Below are positions 15,474 to 22,745 of a stretch of 64,000 bases of DNA, piece by piece. The position numbers and the translations under genes are program-made. Numbering within the stretch: the first letter of the stretch is position 1; each line of letters opens with the position of its first letter. This stretch comes from Coriobacteriaceae bacterium (GTDB lineage Bacteria; Actinomycetota; Coriobacteriia; Anaerosomatales; SLCP01): the NCBI GenBank assembly GCA_003563465.1, contig PWVH01000037.1, positions 5,561 to 69,560 of the forward strand. Reading direction: 5' to 3'. Below the pieces are notes generated by a model that was given only the letters and a program-made list of their open reading frames with translations, had not been told where the DNA came from and made no database searches.

Positions 15474-16553
15474 GTGGATACCAAGTTAAGAAAGGTGCTG
15501 GCGTTACTTCTCGTCTTTGCGCTCGTGACGGTATTCGCGATCGGGTGTGCAGCGGAGGAGGAAGAGCCGGTCGATGACGGCGTCGAGGCTCCAGTCAGTG
15601 ACGTCAAGGCGGCCATGGTCACCGACGTGGGCGGTCTGGGTGACAAAACGTTCAACGACGGCACTTACGAAGGCCTGAAGCGTGCCGAAAGAGAACTAGG
15701 CGTTGAGATCAGGGCCATCGAATCCAGCGAGATCGCCGACTACGAACCCAACATCGACCAGCTTGCGAATGCGGGATTCGATGTGATCTTCACGGTCGGA
15801 TTCCTAATGACCGACACGACGATCAAGAAGGCTCCCGATTACCCCGATGTCGCTTTCGGTGGCATCGACCAGTTCTTCGAGGAGCCTCCGGACAACGCCG
15901 TGGGTCTACTCTTCAACGAGCATGAAGGAGCATATCTCGCCGGTGTAGTTGCGGGACTGGGCACGCTCGATCAGGATCTCGACGACCGCATCAACGACGA
16001 CAACGTGATTGCTTTCATCGGCGGCATGGACATTCCTCCCGTCGAGAAGTTCGAAGCGGGCTTCATAGCAGGTGCTAGGTCCGTCAATCCTGACGTAGAG
16101 GTGGTGGCCCTCTATGCAGGAACCTTCGAAGATCAGGCCAAGGGCAAGGAACTCGCGCTATCCGCTATCGATCAGGGTGCAGACATCGTGTTCGCAGCTG
16201 CCGGTCTGACCGGTCTCGGGTCGATCACAGCATGCCAGGAGCGCGGTGCACTGTTCATCGGCGTCGACGTGGATCAGTACTTCTCGGTTCCCGGTTCTGG
16301 TGATGTCATGCTCACATCGGCCATGAAGAGTCTCGAGGTAGCTGTCTTCGAGACCATCAAGTCCGTTGTGGACGGTACTTTCGTGGGCGGCCAGAACCGG
16401 TTCTTCGGTCTTGCTGATGACGGAGTCGGTCTCGCGCCGTTCCACGAGTTCGAAGACGCGGTGTCCCAGGAGATCAGGGATGCTGTCGAAGAAGCCCGTC
16501 AGAACGTGCTAGACGGCACCGTCACCGTCCCGCCCACTCGCGCTGAGCTGTAA
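15474..16553 (+). CDS. BMP-family nucleoside-binding lipoprotein
   Basis: A 359-residue substrate-binding lipoprotein of the Bmp/TmpC/PnrA family, which in characterised members binds purine nucleosides. The signal peptide ends in the lipobox FAIGC, followed by an acidic linker AAEEEEPVDDG. The mature domain has VTDVGGLGDKTFNDGTYEGL, GFLMTDTTIKKAPDYPDV and AAGLTGLG, typical of the family. It starts at GTG 15474 behind GGAGGAGG. It is the first gene of an ABC importer operon and is followed by a terminator, so it is probably made in excess over the channel subunits. Confidence 0.93.
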   Translation: MDTKLRKVLALLLVFALVTVFAIGCAAEEEEPVDDGVEAPVSDVKAAMVTDVGGLGDKTFNDGTYEGLKRAERELGVEIRAIESSEIADYEPNIDQLANAGFDVIFTVGFLMTDTTIKKAPDYPDVAFGGIDQFFEEPPDNAVGLLFNEHEGAYLAGVVAGLGTLDQDLDDRINDDNVIAFIGGMDIPPVEKFEAGFIAGARSVNPDVEVVALYAGTFEDQAKGKELALSAIDQGADIVFAAAGLTGLGSITACQERGALFIGVDVDQYFSVPGSGDVMLTSAMKSLEVAVFETIKSVVDGTFVGGQNRFFGLADDGVGLAPFHEFEDAVSQEIRDAVEEARQNVLDGTVTVPPTRAEL

Positions 16554-16598
16554 GGACGGGGAGTCGGGGCTCGAGTGTCGATCTGATGTTCGAACCGA

Positions 16599-16630
16599 GG
16601 GCGGCCGGCAAGACCCGGTCGCCCTTTCTT
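16599..16630 (+). terminator. Intrinsic terminator between binding-protein and ATPase genes
   Basis: A 10-bp GC-rich stem (16599-16608 pairing with 16615-16624, one G-U pair) with a 6-base loop precedes TTTCTT at 16625-16630. Its place inside the transporter operon suggests partial termination. Confidence 0.7.
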
Positions 16631-16670
16631 CGAGGCTGAGCGTGTATCGGGCCGGTCTTAGGGAGGCATT

Positions 16671-18239
16671 ATGGCACCTCCGCTGATGGAGCTGCGCGAC
16701 ATCACTAAGCGCTTTCCTGGCGTGCTGGCAAACGACTCCGTCTCCCTCTCGATCGAGCCCGGCGAGATCGTCGCTCTTCTCGGAGAGAACGGAGCGGGGA
16801 AGAGCACGCTGATGAACGTGGTGTACGGACTGCTCTCTGCCGACAAGGGAGAGGTTCGTATCGAGGGTGATGCGGTCCACATAAGATCGCCCCGCCAGGC
16901 CATCGACCTGGGCATCGGAATGGTTCACCAGCACTTCATGCTCGTGCCGCCCCTGACCGTCACCGAGAACATCGTTCTCGGCAACGAACCGGCCCATGCC
17001 GGTGTCATAGACTTCTCACAGGCGCGCGAGGCGGTACGGGATATATCGAAGCGCTACGGACTCGCCGTCGACCCCGATGCGGTAGTGCAGGACCTTTCGG
17101 TCGGAATGCAGCAACGCGTGGAGATCCTGAAAGCACTCTATCGCGGTGCAAGGATTCTGATTCTCGACGAGCCTACTGCGGTTCTCACCCCTCAGGAGGT
17201 CAAGGGTCTCTTCGAGGTGGTTCGCTCACTTGTCACCGAAGGGCTGTCGGTGGTCTTCATCACCCACAAGCTCGAAGAGGTGATGGGGCTGGCTGACCGG
17301 GTCGTGGTAATGCGCGACGGGCGCGTCGTGGGCGAAACTCGGCCGAGCGAGACCGATATGGCCGGACTCGCTCGTATGATGGTGGGTCGCGAAGTCGTCT
17401 TCCGGGTCGAGAAGAAAGCCTCTGGACGTGGGGACACCATTCTCGAGGTCGACGATCTGAAGGTCCTCGACGAGCGTGGCCTGGAGGCGGTCAAAGGGGT
17501 TTCATTCGAGGTGTGCACGGGGGAGATCGTAGCCCTGGCGGGGGTAGGCGGTAACGGTCAGACCGAACTCGTCGAGGCTTTGACCGGCTTGAGAGAAGCT
17601 GTGGGCGGAACGATTAGCCTTAAGGGCAAGGACTTCACACACGCTGCTGCCAGAGAGATCATCGCCGCCGGTTTGTCTCACGTACCGGAGGACCGCCATC
17701 GCAGAGGGCTGGTCCTGGATTTCGACCTGAGCGAGAACGTCATCTTAGGAGATCACCGTCGGGCACCCTTCGCTCGGCACGGAGTACTCGATTTCGCCGC
17801 GGTTACCGACGTCGCCCGAAAACGAATCGCCGACTACGACGTTCGCACGCCCTCAGAACGCGTGAAGGCTTCGGCGCTTTCCGGCGGCAACCAGCAGAAG
17901 CTCGTCTTGGCTCGAGAGCTCGGCCGCGATCCAGACCTGCTCGTTGCCGCGCAGCCCACACGTGGACTGGATGTGGGCGCGATCGAATTCGTGCACAGTC
18001 AGATCCTAGCCGAGCGGGACAGAGGGAAGGCGGTTCTGCTCGTCAGCCTCGAACTCGAGGAGATCCAGATCCTTGCAGATCGGATTCTGGTGATTTTCGA
18101 GGGCCGCATCGTCAAGGAGTTCGCGGCAGGTGAGGCGAGTGACGAGGACCTCGGTTACTACATGACGGGGGGAAGCGGCGAAAAGCTTGCTTTCGATGCG
18201 GAGGAGGTGAGATCTGCAGATGACGGAGTCGATGCATGA
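16671..18239 (+). CDS. Nucleoside ABC transporter ATPase (two tandem ABC domains)
   Basis: 522 residues with two ATP-binding cassettes, like NupO/YufO. The first has Walker A LLGENGAGKSTLM, signature LSVGMQQR and Walker B ILILDEPTAVL. The second is degenerate at Walker A (GVGGNGQTELV), keeps the signature LSGGNQQK, and has AAQPTRGLDVG in place of a normal Walker B. That asymmetry is usual for sugar and nucleoside importers of this type. GGGAGG lies 5 bases before ATG 16671. Its end overlaps the first permease gene by 20 bases. Confidence 0.94.
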   Translation: MAPPLMELRDITKRFPGVLANDSVSLSIEPGEIVALLGENGAGKSTLMNVVYGLLSADKGEVRIEGDAVHIRSPRQAIDLGIGMVHQHFMLVPPLTVTENIVLGNEPAHAGVIDFSQAREAVRDISKRYGLAVDPDAVVQDLSVGMQQRVEILKALYRGARILILDEPTAVLTPQEVKGLFEVVRSLVTEGLSVVFITHKLEEVMGLADRVVVMRDGRVVGETRPSETDMAGLARMMVGREVVFRVEKKASGRGDTILEVDDLKVLDERGLEAVKGVSFEVCTGEIVALAGVGGNGQTELVEALTGLREAVGGTISLKGKDFTHAAAREIIAAGLSHVPEDRHRRGLVLDFDLSENVILGDHRRAPFARHGVLDFAAVTDVARKRIADYDVRTPSERVKASALSGGNQQKLVLARELGRDPDLLVAAQPTRGLDVGAIEFVHSQILAERDRGKAVLLVSLELEEIQILADRILVIFEGRIVKEFAAGEASDEDLGYYMTGGSGEKLAFDAEEVRSADDGVDA

Positions 18240-19320
18240 GATGACGATTCGCCGGCTACTTGCGATAGTCCGGGAGTTGGCCGTTCCGATAGTCTCGGTC
18301 GTCATCGCCATGGTCATCGGTTCCATCATCATGCTGATCTCGGGATTCGATCCAGTAGCGGCCTTTTCAGCCCTGCTCAAGGGGTCGTTCGGCGGCGGAC
18401 GCCAGATCGGCGAGACGATGCTGCGTGCCACCCCGCTGATGTTCACAGGGCTTGCTGTCGCTTACGGGTTTCGTGCCGGACTGTTCAATATCGGCGCCGA
18501 GGGCCAACTGTTCATGGGAGGTCTTTCGGCAGCGTGGCTCGGAATCGTGCTAGCTGGCCTTCCTCGGCCACTCAACATCGTTCTCATGATCTTGGCAGGC
18601 GCGGCGATCGGTGCGGCTTGGGCGTTCATACCGGCGCTTCTCAAGGCCAGAGTAGGTGCGCACGAGGTCATCACGACGATGATGTTCACCTACATCGGGC
18701 GCTACATAGTGTCATGGCTCGTCACAGGTCCGTTGAAAGCGCCCGGACAGATACCTCAGACGGACGTGCTGCCTACTGAATCGACTCTGCCGAAGCTCCA
18801 CGAGGTGACTGCCTTTCTGCCTATCTCGCGTGCGCACTTGGGGTTCGCCATCGCCGTGGTGCTTGCCATGTTCGTGTGGTGGGTGCTCAAGTACACTTCT
18901 CTAGGTTACGAGTCACGTGCCGTAGGCTACAATCCGTGGGCCTCGGAAACGGGCGGCATCTCGGTCTCGGCGACCACGGTGAAGGCACTCTGCATCTCCG
19001 GCGCCCTCGCAGGACTAGCGGGAGTGACCGAGGTGATGGGCGTCCACTTGCGCTTATTCGATCAGTTCTCGCCTGGATTCGGCTTCACGGGTATCGCTGT
19101 AGCATTGCTCGCCAAGAACAACCCCATAGGCGTGATAGCGGCGGCTATCCTCTTCGGGGCTCTTTCGGCCGGTGGCGGCACGATGCAGCTGGAGGCAGAG
19201 GTTCCACAGAAGGTCATCTTCGTCATCCAGGCGCTGATCATATTCCTCGTCGCGGCCGAGCAGATCGCCCGCTGGATAATCGGACGCGCGAGTCGTGAGG
19301 GAGTCGAGCATGCTGGCTGA
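18220..19320 (+). CDS. Nucleoside ABC transporter permease 1
   Basis: A 366-residue integral membrane subunit of the BPD_transp_2 family (NupP/YufP-like). It has around nine hydrophobic helices and the family segment YGFRAGLFNIGAEGQLFMGG near residues 84-103. The EAA-like cytoplasmic loop includes GYNPWASETGGISV. The start at ATG 18220 overlaps the ATPase gene; ATG 18235 and 18241 are alternatives. The second permease overlaps it by 11 bases at the other end. Together they form the channel of the importer. Confidence 0.92.
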   Translation: MTESMHEMTIRRLLAIVRELAVPIVSVVIAMVIGSIIMLISGFDPVAAFSALLKGSFGGGRQIGETMLRATPLMFTGLAVAYGFRAGLFNIGAEGQLFMGGLSAAWLGIVLAGLPRPLNIVLMILAGAAIGAAWAFIPALLKARVGAHEVITTMMFTYIGRYIVSWLVTGPLKAPGQIPQTDVLPTESTLPKLHEVTAFLPISRAHLGFAIAVVLAMFVWWVLKYTSLGYESRAVGYNPWASETGGISVSATTVKALCISGALAGLAGVTEVMGVHLRLFDQFSPGFGFTGIAVALLAKNNPIGVIAAAILFGALSAGGGTMQLEAEVPQKVIFVIQALIIFLVAAEQIARWIIGRASREGVEHAG

Positions 19321-20263
19321 GATCTTCACTCCCGATCTCTTCGCCTCGGCCATACGTATGGCGACCCCACTTGCGCTAGCCGCTATCGGCGGTACGATCT
19401 GCGAACGATCGGGTGTGGTGAACATCGCACTCGAAGGCATGATGCTCTTCGGGGCGTTCATGGGCGTCGTCGGTGCCATGTTCCTAGGTAGTGCCTGGGC
19501 CGGTGTCTTGGTGGCGATCATGTCCGGTATGGCACTAGGATTGATTCACGCGTTCGCTTCGATCACGTTGAGGACCGATCAGGTCGTGTCCGGTACAGCC
19601 ATCAACATACTTTCTCTCGGTCTGACGGGTTTCTTGATGGAAGTGATTTTTGGTCATCCTGGGACTACCGATCCAGTCGCGAGGCTGAAACCGGTATTCG
19701 ATATCTCCGGACCCACAGAGGGTGCCCTCGGTACCGCATGGCGTTGGTTCGACGCTATCGTTCTCAGCTATACGCCGATCGTGTACTTTGCGATAGTCGT
19801 CGCTATCGTAGGACAGTGGGCACTCTTCAACACTCGTTGGGGCTTGCGTCTACGTTCCCTGGGTGAACATCCGCGAGCAGCGGACACGGTGGGCATAAGC
19901 GTGGTCAGAGGGCGGTATTCCGCGGTCATCGTCAGCGGAGCTCTCGGTGGCCTCGCGGGAGCCAACCTGACATTGGAGCAGGTCGGTTCGTTCACGGAAG
20001 GAATGACCAACGCACGCGGGTTCATCGCCTTGGCCGCCAACATCTTCGGACGCTGGACACCTGCAGGGAGCTACGGCGCTTCGTTGCTCTTCGGGTTCGC
20101 CGATGCTTTGCAGATCAAACTTCAGTTGTTCAGGGACGTGATTCGAATACCGTCGCAGTTCTTCCTGATGCTACCCTATGTGCTGACCGTCATCGTGCTA
20201 GCCGGGGCAGTTGGGCGCGCCGTAGCGCCGGCCGCTATCGGCAAGCCGTACGAGAAAGGCTAG
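19310..20263 (+). CDS. Nucleoside ABC transporter permease 2
   Basis: A 317-residue integral membrane subunit, NupQ/YufQ-like, with about eight helices. It has ERSGVVNIALEGMMLFGAF and the loop GLRLRSLGEHPRAADTVGI. ATG 19310 is preferred because GAGGGAG lies upstream at a suitable distance; an in-frame GTG at 19295 would add 5 residues. It pairs with the preceding permease. The final gene of the run at 20267 begins 3 bases after its stop. Confidence 0.92.
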   Translation: MLAEIFTPDLFASAIRMATPLALAAIGGTICERSGVVNIALEGMMLFGAFMGVVGAMFLGSAWAGVLVAIMSGMALGLIHAFASITLRTDQVVSGTAINILSLGLTGFLMEVIFGHPGTTDPVARLKPVFDISGPTEGALGTAWRWFDAIVLSYTPIVYFAIVVAIVGQWALFNTRWGLRLRSLGEHPRAADTVGISVVRGRYSAVIVSGALGGLAGANLTLEQVGSFTEGMTNARGFIALAANIFGRWTPAGSYGASLLFGFADALQIKLQLFRDVIRIPSQFFLMLPYVLTVIVLAGAVGRAVAPAAIGKPYEKG

Positions 20264-20266
20264 TGG

Positions 20267-20542
20267 ATGAACCTTTCGCGGACGGTGCGCAGTCTTCTCT
20301 GGGCATTCACGTGGGGTCTTGGAGCCGCAATCGGGGTCGCGATGGGTGGCTGGCTCACGGTCGTGGGAGGTGAGGCTTCTCCGGGAGCAGAATCCCTCGA
20401 TCTGGTCCATGACGTACTGGTACTACCCGTTCTCGCCGGACTCGGAGTCATGGCGCTCCATCTCGTCGGCCAAGCTCTCGTCTCCGTTGCGCGCAGCGTT
20501 CGAGCGAGCCCAAGCGACGGCGAGAATAACGATGGCAAGTAG
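20267..20542 (+). CDS. Small two-helix membrane protein, unknown function
   Basis: A 91-residue predicted protein with hydrophobic helices at about residues 9-33 and 49-72 and a polar tail. I recognise no family. ATG 20267 follows the permease stop by 3 bases with AAAGG upstream, so it looks like the last gene of the transporter operon. Its last 120 bases overlap, in antisense and in codon register, the gene at 20423-20674. In-register antisense reading can mimic coding potential, so one of the pair may be spurious. Confidence 0.5.
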   Translation: MNLSRTVRSLLWAFTWGLGAAIGVAMGGWLTVVGGEASPGAESLDLVHDVLVLPVLAGLGVMALHLVGQALVSVARSVRASPSDGENNDGK

Positions 20543-20674
20543 CCCGAAAGCGATCAGATCCCAGGGCAGGTCCGGCCTGAAGTCACCACCGCGCAGGATC
20601 GAGCGTATCAGGTAGGCGGCGGCAGGCAGCGCCACCGCCGCCCACAGTGGCATTCTGATATCAGGTCTCAACAT
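20423..20674 (-). CDS. Small two-helix membrane protein, unknown function
   Basis: 83 residues with hydrophobic helices at about 9-27 and 45-63, joined by a polar loop with GGDFRPDLPWD, and a strongly acidic tail (ESLADEMERHDSESGE). No family is recognised. ATG 20674 starts 5 bases after the stop of the DUF4349 lipoprotein gene on the same strand, with AGAGG upstream, so it looks like an operon partner of that lipoprotein. The 3' ends of this gene and the plus-strand gene at 20267 overlap by 120 bases. Confidence 0.58.
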   Translation of the reverse strand: MLRPDIRMPLWAAVALPAAAYLIRSILRGGDFRPDLPWDLIAFGLLAIVILAVAWARSNAARNGDESLADEMERHDSESGENG

Positions 20675-20679
20675 CGTGG

Positions 20680-21696
20680 CTAAGCCTCTGACGACTCGGG
20701 TTCTTTCGCCGTAGCCGCACGGCGTCGACGCCGTAGAGCACGAATACTCAACCAAACGATGGCCACGACCGCCACCAAGGGGAGCGCGCTCATCACCAGT
20801 ACTATCATCGCGTTGATCGTACCAACCATGCCGCGGACACCTGTCGTTATCGCTCGCACGAAGCCCCAGTCTTGGCCGGCCGGGCTGATGACAGGGGGCT
20901 TGCCAGCCAACTCGATCGTGACTGTGGCCATAGAAGCCTGTCGCTCAAAGTACTCGATTTGGGCTGTCAGGGACTCGATATCGCCTCGGACGCGTCCGAG
21001 TTCTGCTTCGATTGCTAGCATCTCTTCGACGTTTTCGGCCTTTTCGAAGAACTGCCGCAGCCGACCTTCTTGCGCCTGCAGGTTTTCGAGCCGGGCGGAA
21101 AGGTCGATGTGCTGTTGCGTTACGTCGCTTTCATCCTCGGCCTGGCGCAGTACAGTGCCGAGTCCGGATACTGCGTCGACGAAGGCGTCGAGGTTTTCCG
21201 GAGGAATGCGTGCTATGACGAAGCCCTTAAGCGGGCTACCGTCAGCTAGCGCTCCGGTGGCTTCGTAGCGGTATACCGGAGTGTCTTCGTCCGTGCTTAC
21301 CTGGACTCCGGTGACTATGCCGTCAGCTTTCTCGACTTCATCGCGTACCGCAGCGACGGCCGGCTCCACGTCGTCAACCTGTACGCGTATGCCGAGCGAG
21401 CGGATGATGAGCCGCTCTTCGGTTGGAACGGTCGCGGCATCTCGGCCGATTTCGCCGGGGGGAGGTTCTGGAGCAGGCATCTCCTCGACGGATGCCGCAT
21501 CACCGGGCTCGCCGGGGAAGACTTCGTACTTGAGTTCGTCATCGACGAAGAGCCCCCGATCCGGGGTCGCGGACGGGTCGATCAAGCGCTCTATGCTCCC
21601 GCATGCCGTCAACGAGAACAGGGCGAACAGGAACACAGTCGTTACAAAGACTCGCAGAAGCTGTCGTGCACCGAAACACCGATTCATCCCTGACAT
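20680..21696 (-). CDS. DUF4349 family lipoprotein
   Basis: 338 residues. The signal peptide ends with a lipobox in FSLTACG. An acidic/proline linker leads to the DUF4349 domain with IIRSLGIRVQVDDVEPA. A helical hairpin or coiled coil of about 70 residues follows (SARLENLQAQEGRLRQFF to IESLTAQIEYFERQ). A C-terminal membrane helix (VLVMSALPLVAVVAIVWLS) precedes a basic tail. It is thus anchored at both ends. AGGAGG lies 6 bases before ATG 21696, which sets the start. The function of DUF4349 is not established. Confidence 0.85.
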   Translation of the reverse strand: MSGMNRCFGARQLLRVFVTTVFLFALFSLTACGSIERLIDPSATPDRGLFVDDELKYEVFPGEPGDAASVEEMPAPEPPPGEIGRDAATVPTEERLIIRSLGIRVQVDDVEPAVAAVRDEVEKADGIVTGVQVSTDEDTPVYRYEATGALADGSPLKGFVIARIPPENLDAFVDAVSGLGTVLRQAEDESDVTQQHIDLSARLENLQAQEGRLRQFFEKAENVEEMLAIEAELGRVRGDIESLTAQIEYFERQASMATVTIELAGKPPVISPAGQDWGFVRAITTGVRGMVGTINAMIVLVMSALPLVAVVAIVWLSIRALRRRRRAATAKEPESSEA

Positions 21697-21737
21697 GCCT
21701 GCCTCCTGTGATCGCAGGAACCGTCTGCGAGAGCGCA

Positions 21738-21772
21738 AACGCCCTCGTCGCCTATTTAGGCGGGAGGGCGTT
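21738..21772 (-). terminator. Hairpin terminator after the 44-residue gene
   Basis: A near-perfect inverted repeat pairs 21738-21746 with 21764-21772, and an inner stem pairs 21749-21754 with 21757-21762. It lies between the 44-residue gene and the DUF4349 gene, both on the minus strand. The minus-strand exit has only GTTT, so the U tract is short. Confidence 0.55.
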
Positions 21773-21799
21773 CGGGTGAAAGCGGAATCGGCAGAGGGG

Positions 21800-21934
21800 C
21801 TACTTCTCGAGCTTCTCTTCCATCTTCTTCATCTGGGTCGCCGCATAGGCACCGAGTGCGATACCTATGGCTACCACGACAAAGAAGATGAAGACCAGGA
21901 AATTGAACACAGCACTTGCGATGTTCGCACCCAT
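21800..21934 (-). CDS. 44-residue single-helix membrane protein, unknown function
   Basis: A short gene on the minus strand encoding 44 residues. The sequence starts MGANIASAVFNF, then has one long hydrophobic helix (residues about 10-32, rich in Phe and Val). It ends in a charged amphipathic tail with QMKKMEEKLEK. Support for its being real: GGAGGTGA 9 bases before ATG 21934, a good promoter at 21978-22007, and a hairpin terminator after it. The codons are well formed. I recognise no family; it is reminiscent of small membrane regulators or of DUF-type holin-like peptides, without evidence for either. Confidence 0.68.
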   Translation of the reverse strand: MGANIASAVFNFLVFIFFVVVAIGIALGAYAATQMKKMEEKLEK

Positions 21935-21977
21935 AGGGGAGCGTCACCTCCGTGTGGCCAGACATCTCTTCCGACGA

Positions 21978-22007
21978 TTCTACCCGTACGTGCGTACAGG
22001 CGGCAAC
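21978..22007 (-). promoter_or_regulatory. Promoter for the 44-residue membrane protein gene
   Basis: On the minus strand, -35 TTGCCG (22007-22002) and -10 TAGAAT (21983-21978) are 18 bases apart. The predicted start near 21971 leaves a leader of about 37 bases that includes GGAGGTGA. Confidence 0.5.
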
Positions 22008-22157
22008 ACATTCTCACGATTACCCTGGTCTCTAGATTCCGTTTTCAAGGCCGATTCCCTTCCCGATTCACTGACATAGACGTAAGCGAAGGGGAGTCCG
22101 TTCGCGGATTCTAGACCGCCGATTCAACTGCTGCCACAGAGACCTAGTGGCGCCACT

Positions 22158-22224
22158 TGGGATTGCGTGGGATGAATTCCCATATAGGTGTTGCAATGTG
22201 GGATGAAGTGGAATACAGTGTGAG
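22158..22224 (+). promoter_or_regulatory. MraZ operator: five 10-bp-phased boxes
   Basis: TGGGAT occurs at 22158 and 22168, again at 22199, and is followed by the degenerate copies TGGAAT at 22209 and TGTGAG at 22219. The steps are exactly 10 bases within each group and the groups are 31 bases apart. Known MraZ operators are TGGGN repeats with 5-base spacers upstream of mraZ. The second group overlaps the promoter. In the 366-base gap 21935-22300 I otherwise see the promoters and a CCGATTC heptamer at 22051, 22063 and 22119. Confidence 0.65.
22191..22219 (+). promoter_or_regulatory. Promoter of the mraZ-dcw cluster
   Basis: -35 TTGCAA (22191-22196), 17-base spacer, -10 TACAGT (22214-22219), with a start expected near 22226, about 75 bases before the mraZ ATG. 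The spacer and -10 carry three of the MraZ boxes, which suggests autorepression by blocking polymerase. Confidence 0.5.
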
Positions 22225-22300
22225 ACACACGCGAGGCACTCATTCACACGTATAGGGCTTGCAAGTACACGACCAGAGGGAGTGGGGAGGACAGCTCACG

Positions 22301-22735
22301 ATGTTCCTCGGCGACTACCAGCATACGTTGGACGCTAAGGGGCGCGTGTCTTTACCTGCGAAGTTCCGTGGCGAGATGACCGGAAAGCTCGTCATTGCGA
22401 AGGGCTTCGAGGGGTGTCTCTACATCTACCCTGCAGAGAAGTACGGGGAGTTCGTGGATCGTCTTATGGAGAGAGACGATTTCAACCCGCAGTTCCGTAA
22501 GGTCCGCAGGTTCTTCACTTCTGGAGCCGTCGAAACCGAACTCGATGCCACGGGTCGCGTAAGCCTACCTCAGATACTGCGCGAGTACGCGGGACTGGAC
22601 AAGGACGTCTCGATCACCGGAAACGGCGACCGGATAGAGATATGGGACAACGCGAAGTGGACCGAGTACAACGGTCACACTACGGACAATATCGAGCAGG
22701 ATGCCGAGGAGCTCGCCGATATCGGTCTGCTCTAG
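22301..22735 (+). CDS. mraZ: Transcriptional regulator MraZ
   Basis: A 144-residue DNA-binding protein with two AbrB-like repeats. Each repeat has the family signature: DAKGRVSLPAKFR near residues 11-23 and DATGRVSLPQILREY near 83-97. MraZ rings bind repeated TGGG boxes and repress the mra/dcw promoter. GGGGAGG lies 10 bases before ATG 22301, which is preferred over an in-frame upstream GTG at 22259. It is the first gene of the cluster. Matching boxes at 22158-22224 support autoregulation. Confidence 0.96.
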   Translation: MFLGDYQHTLDAKGRVSLPAKFRGEMTGKLVIAKGFEGCLYIYPAEKYGEFVDRLMERDDFNPQFRKVRRFFTSGAVETELDATGRVSLPQILREYAGLDKDVSITGNGDRIEIWDNAKWTEYNGHTTDNIEQDAEELADIGLL

Positions 22736-22745
22736 GGCTTTGAGA

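Noticed and set aside
21740..22120. Plus-strand open frame running through 21281-22114
   Set aside because: It lies antisense to the DUF4349 lipoprotein and the 44-residue gene, and its composition is Ser/Arg-rich without domains.
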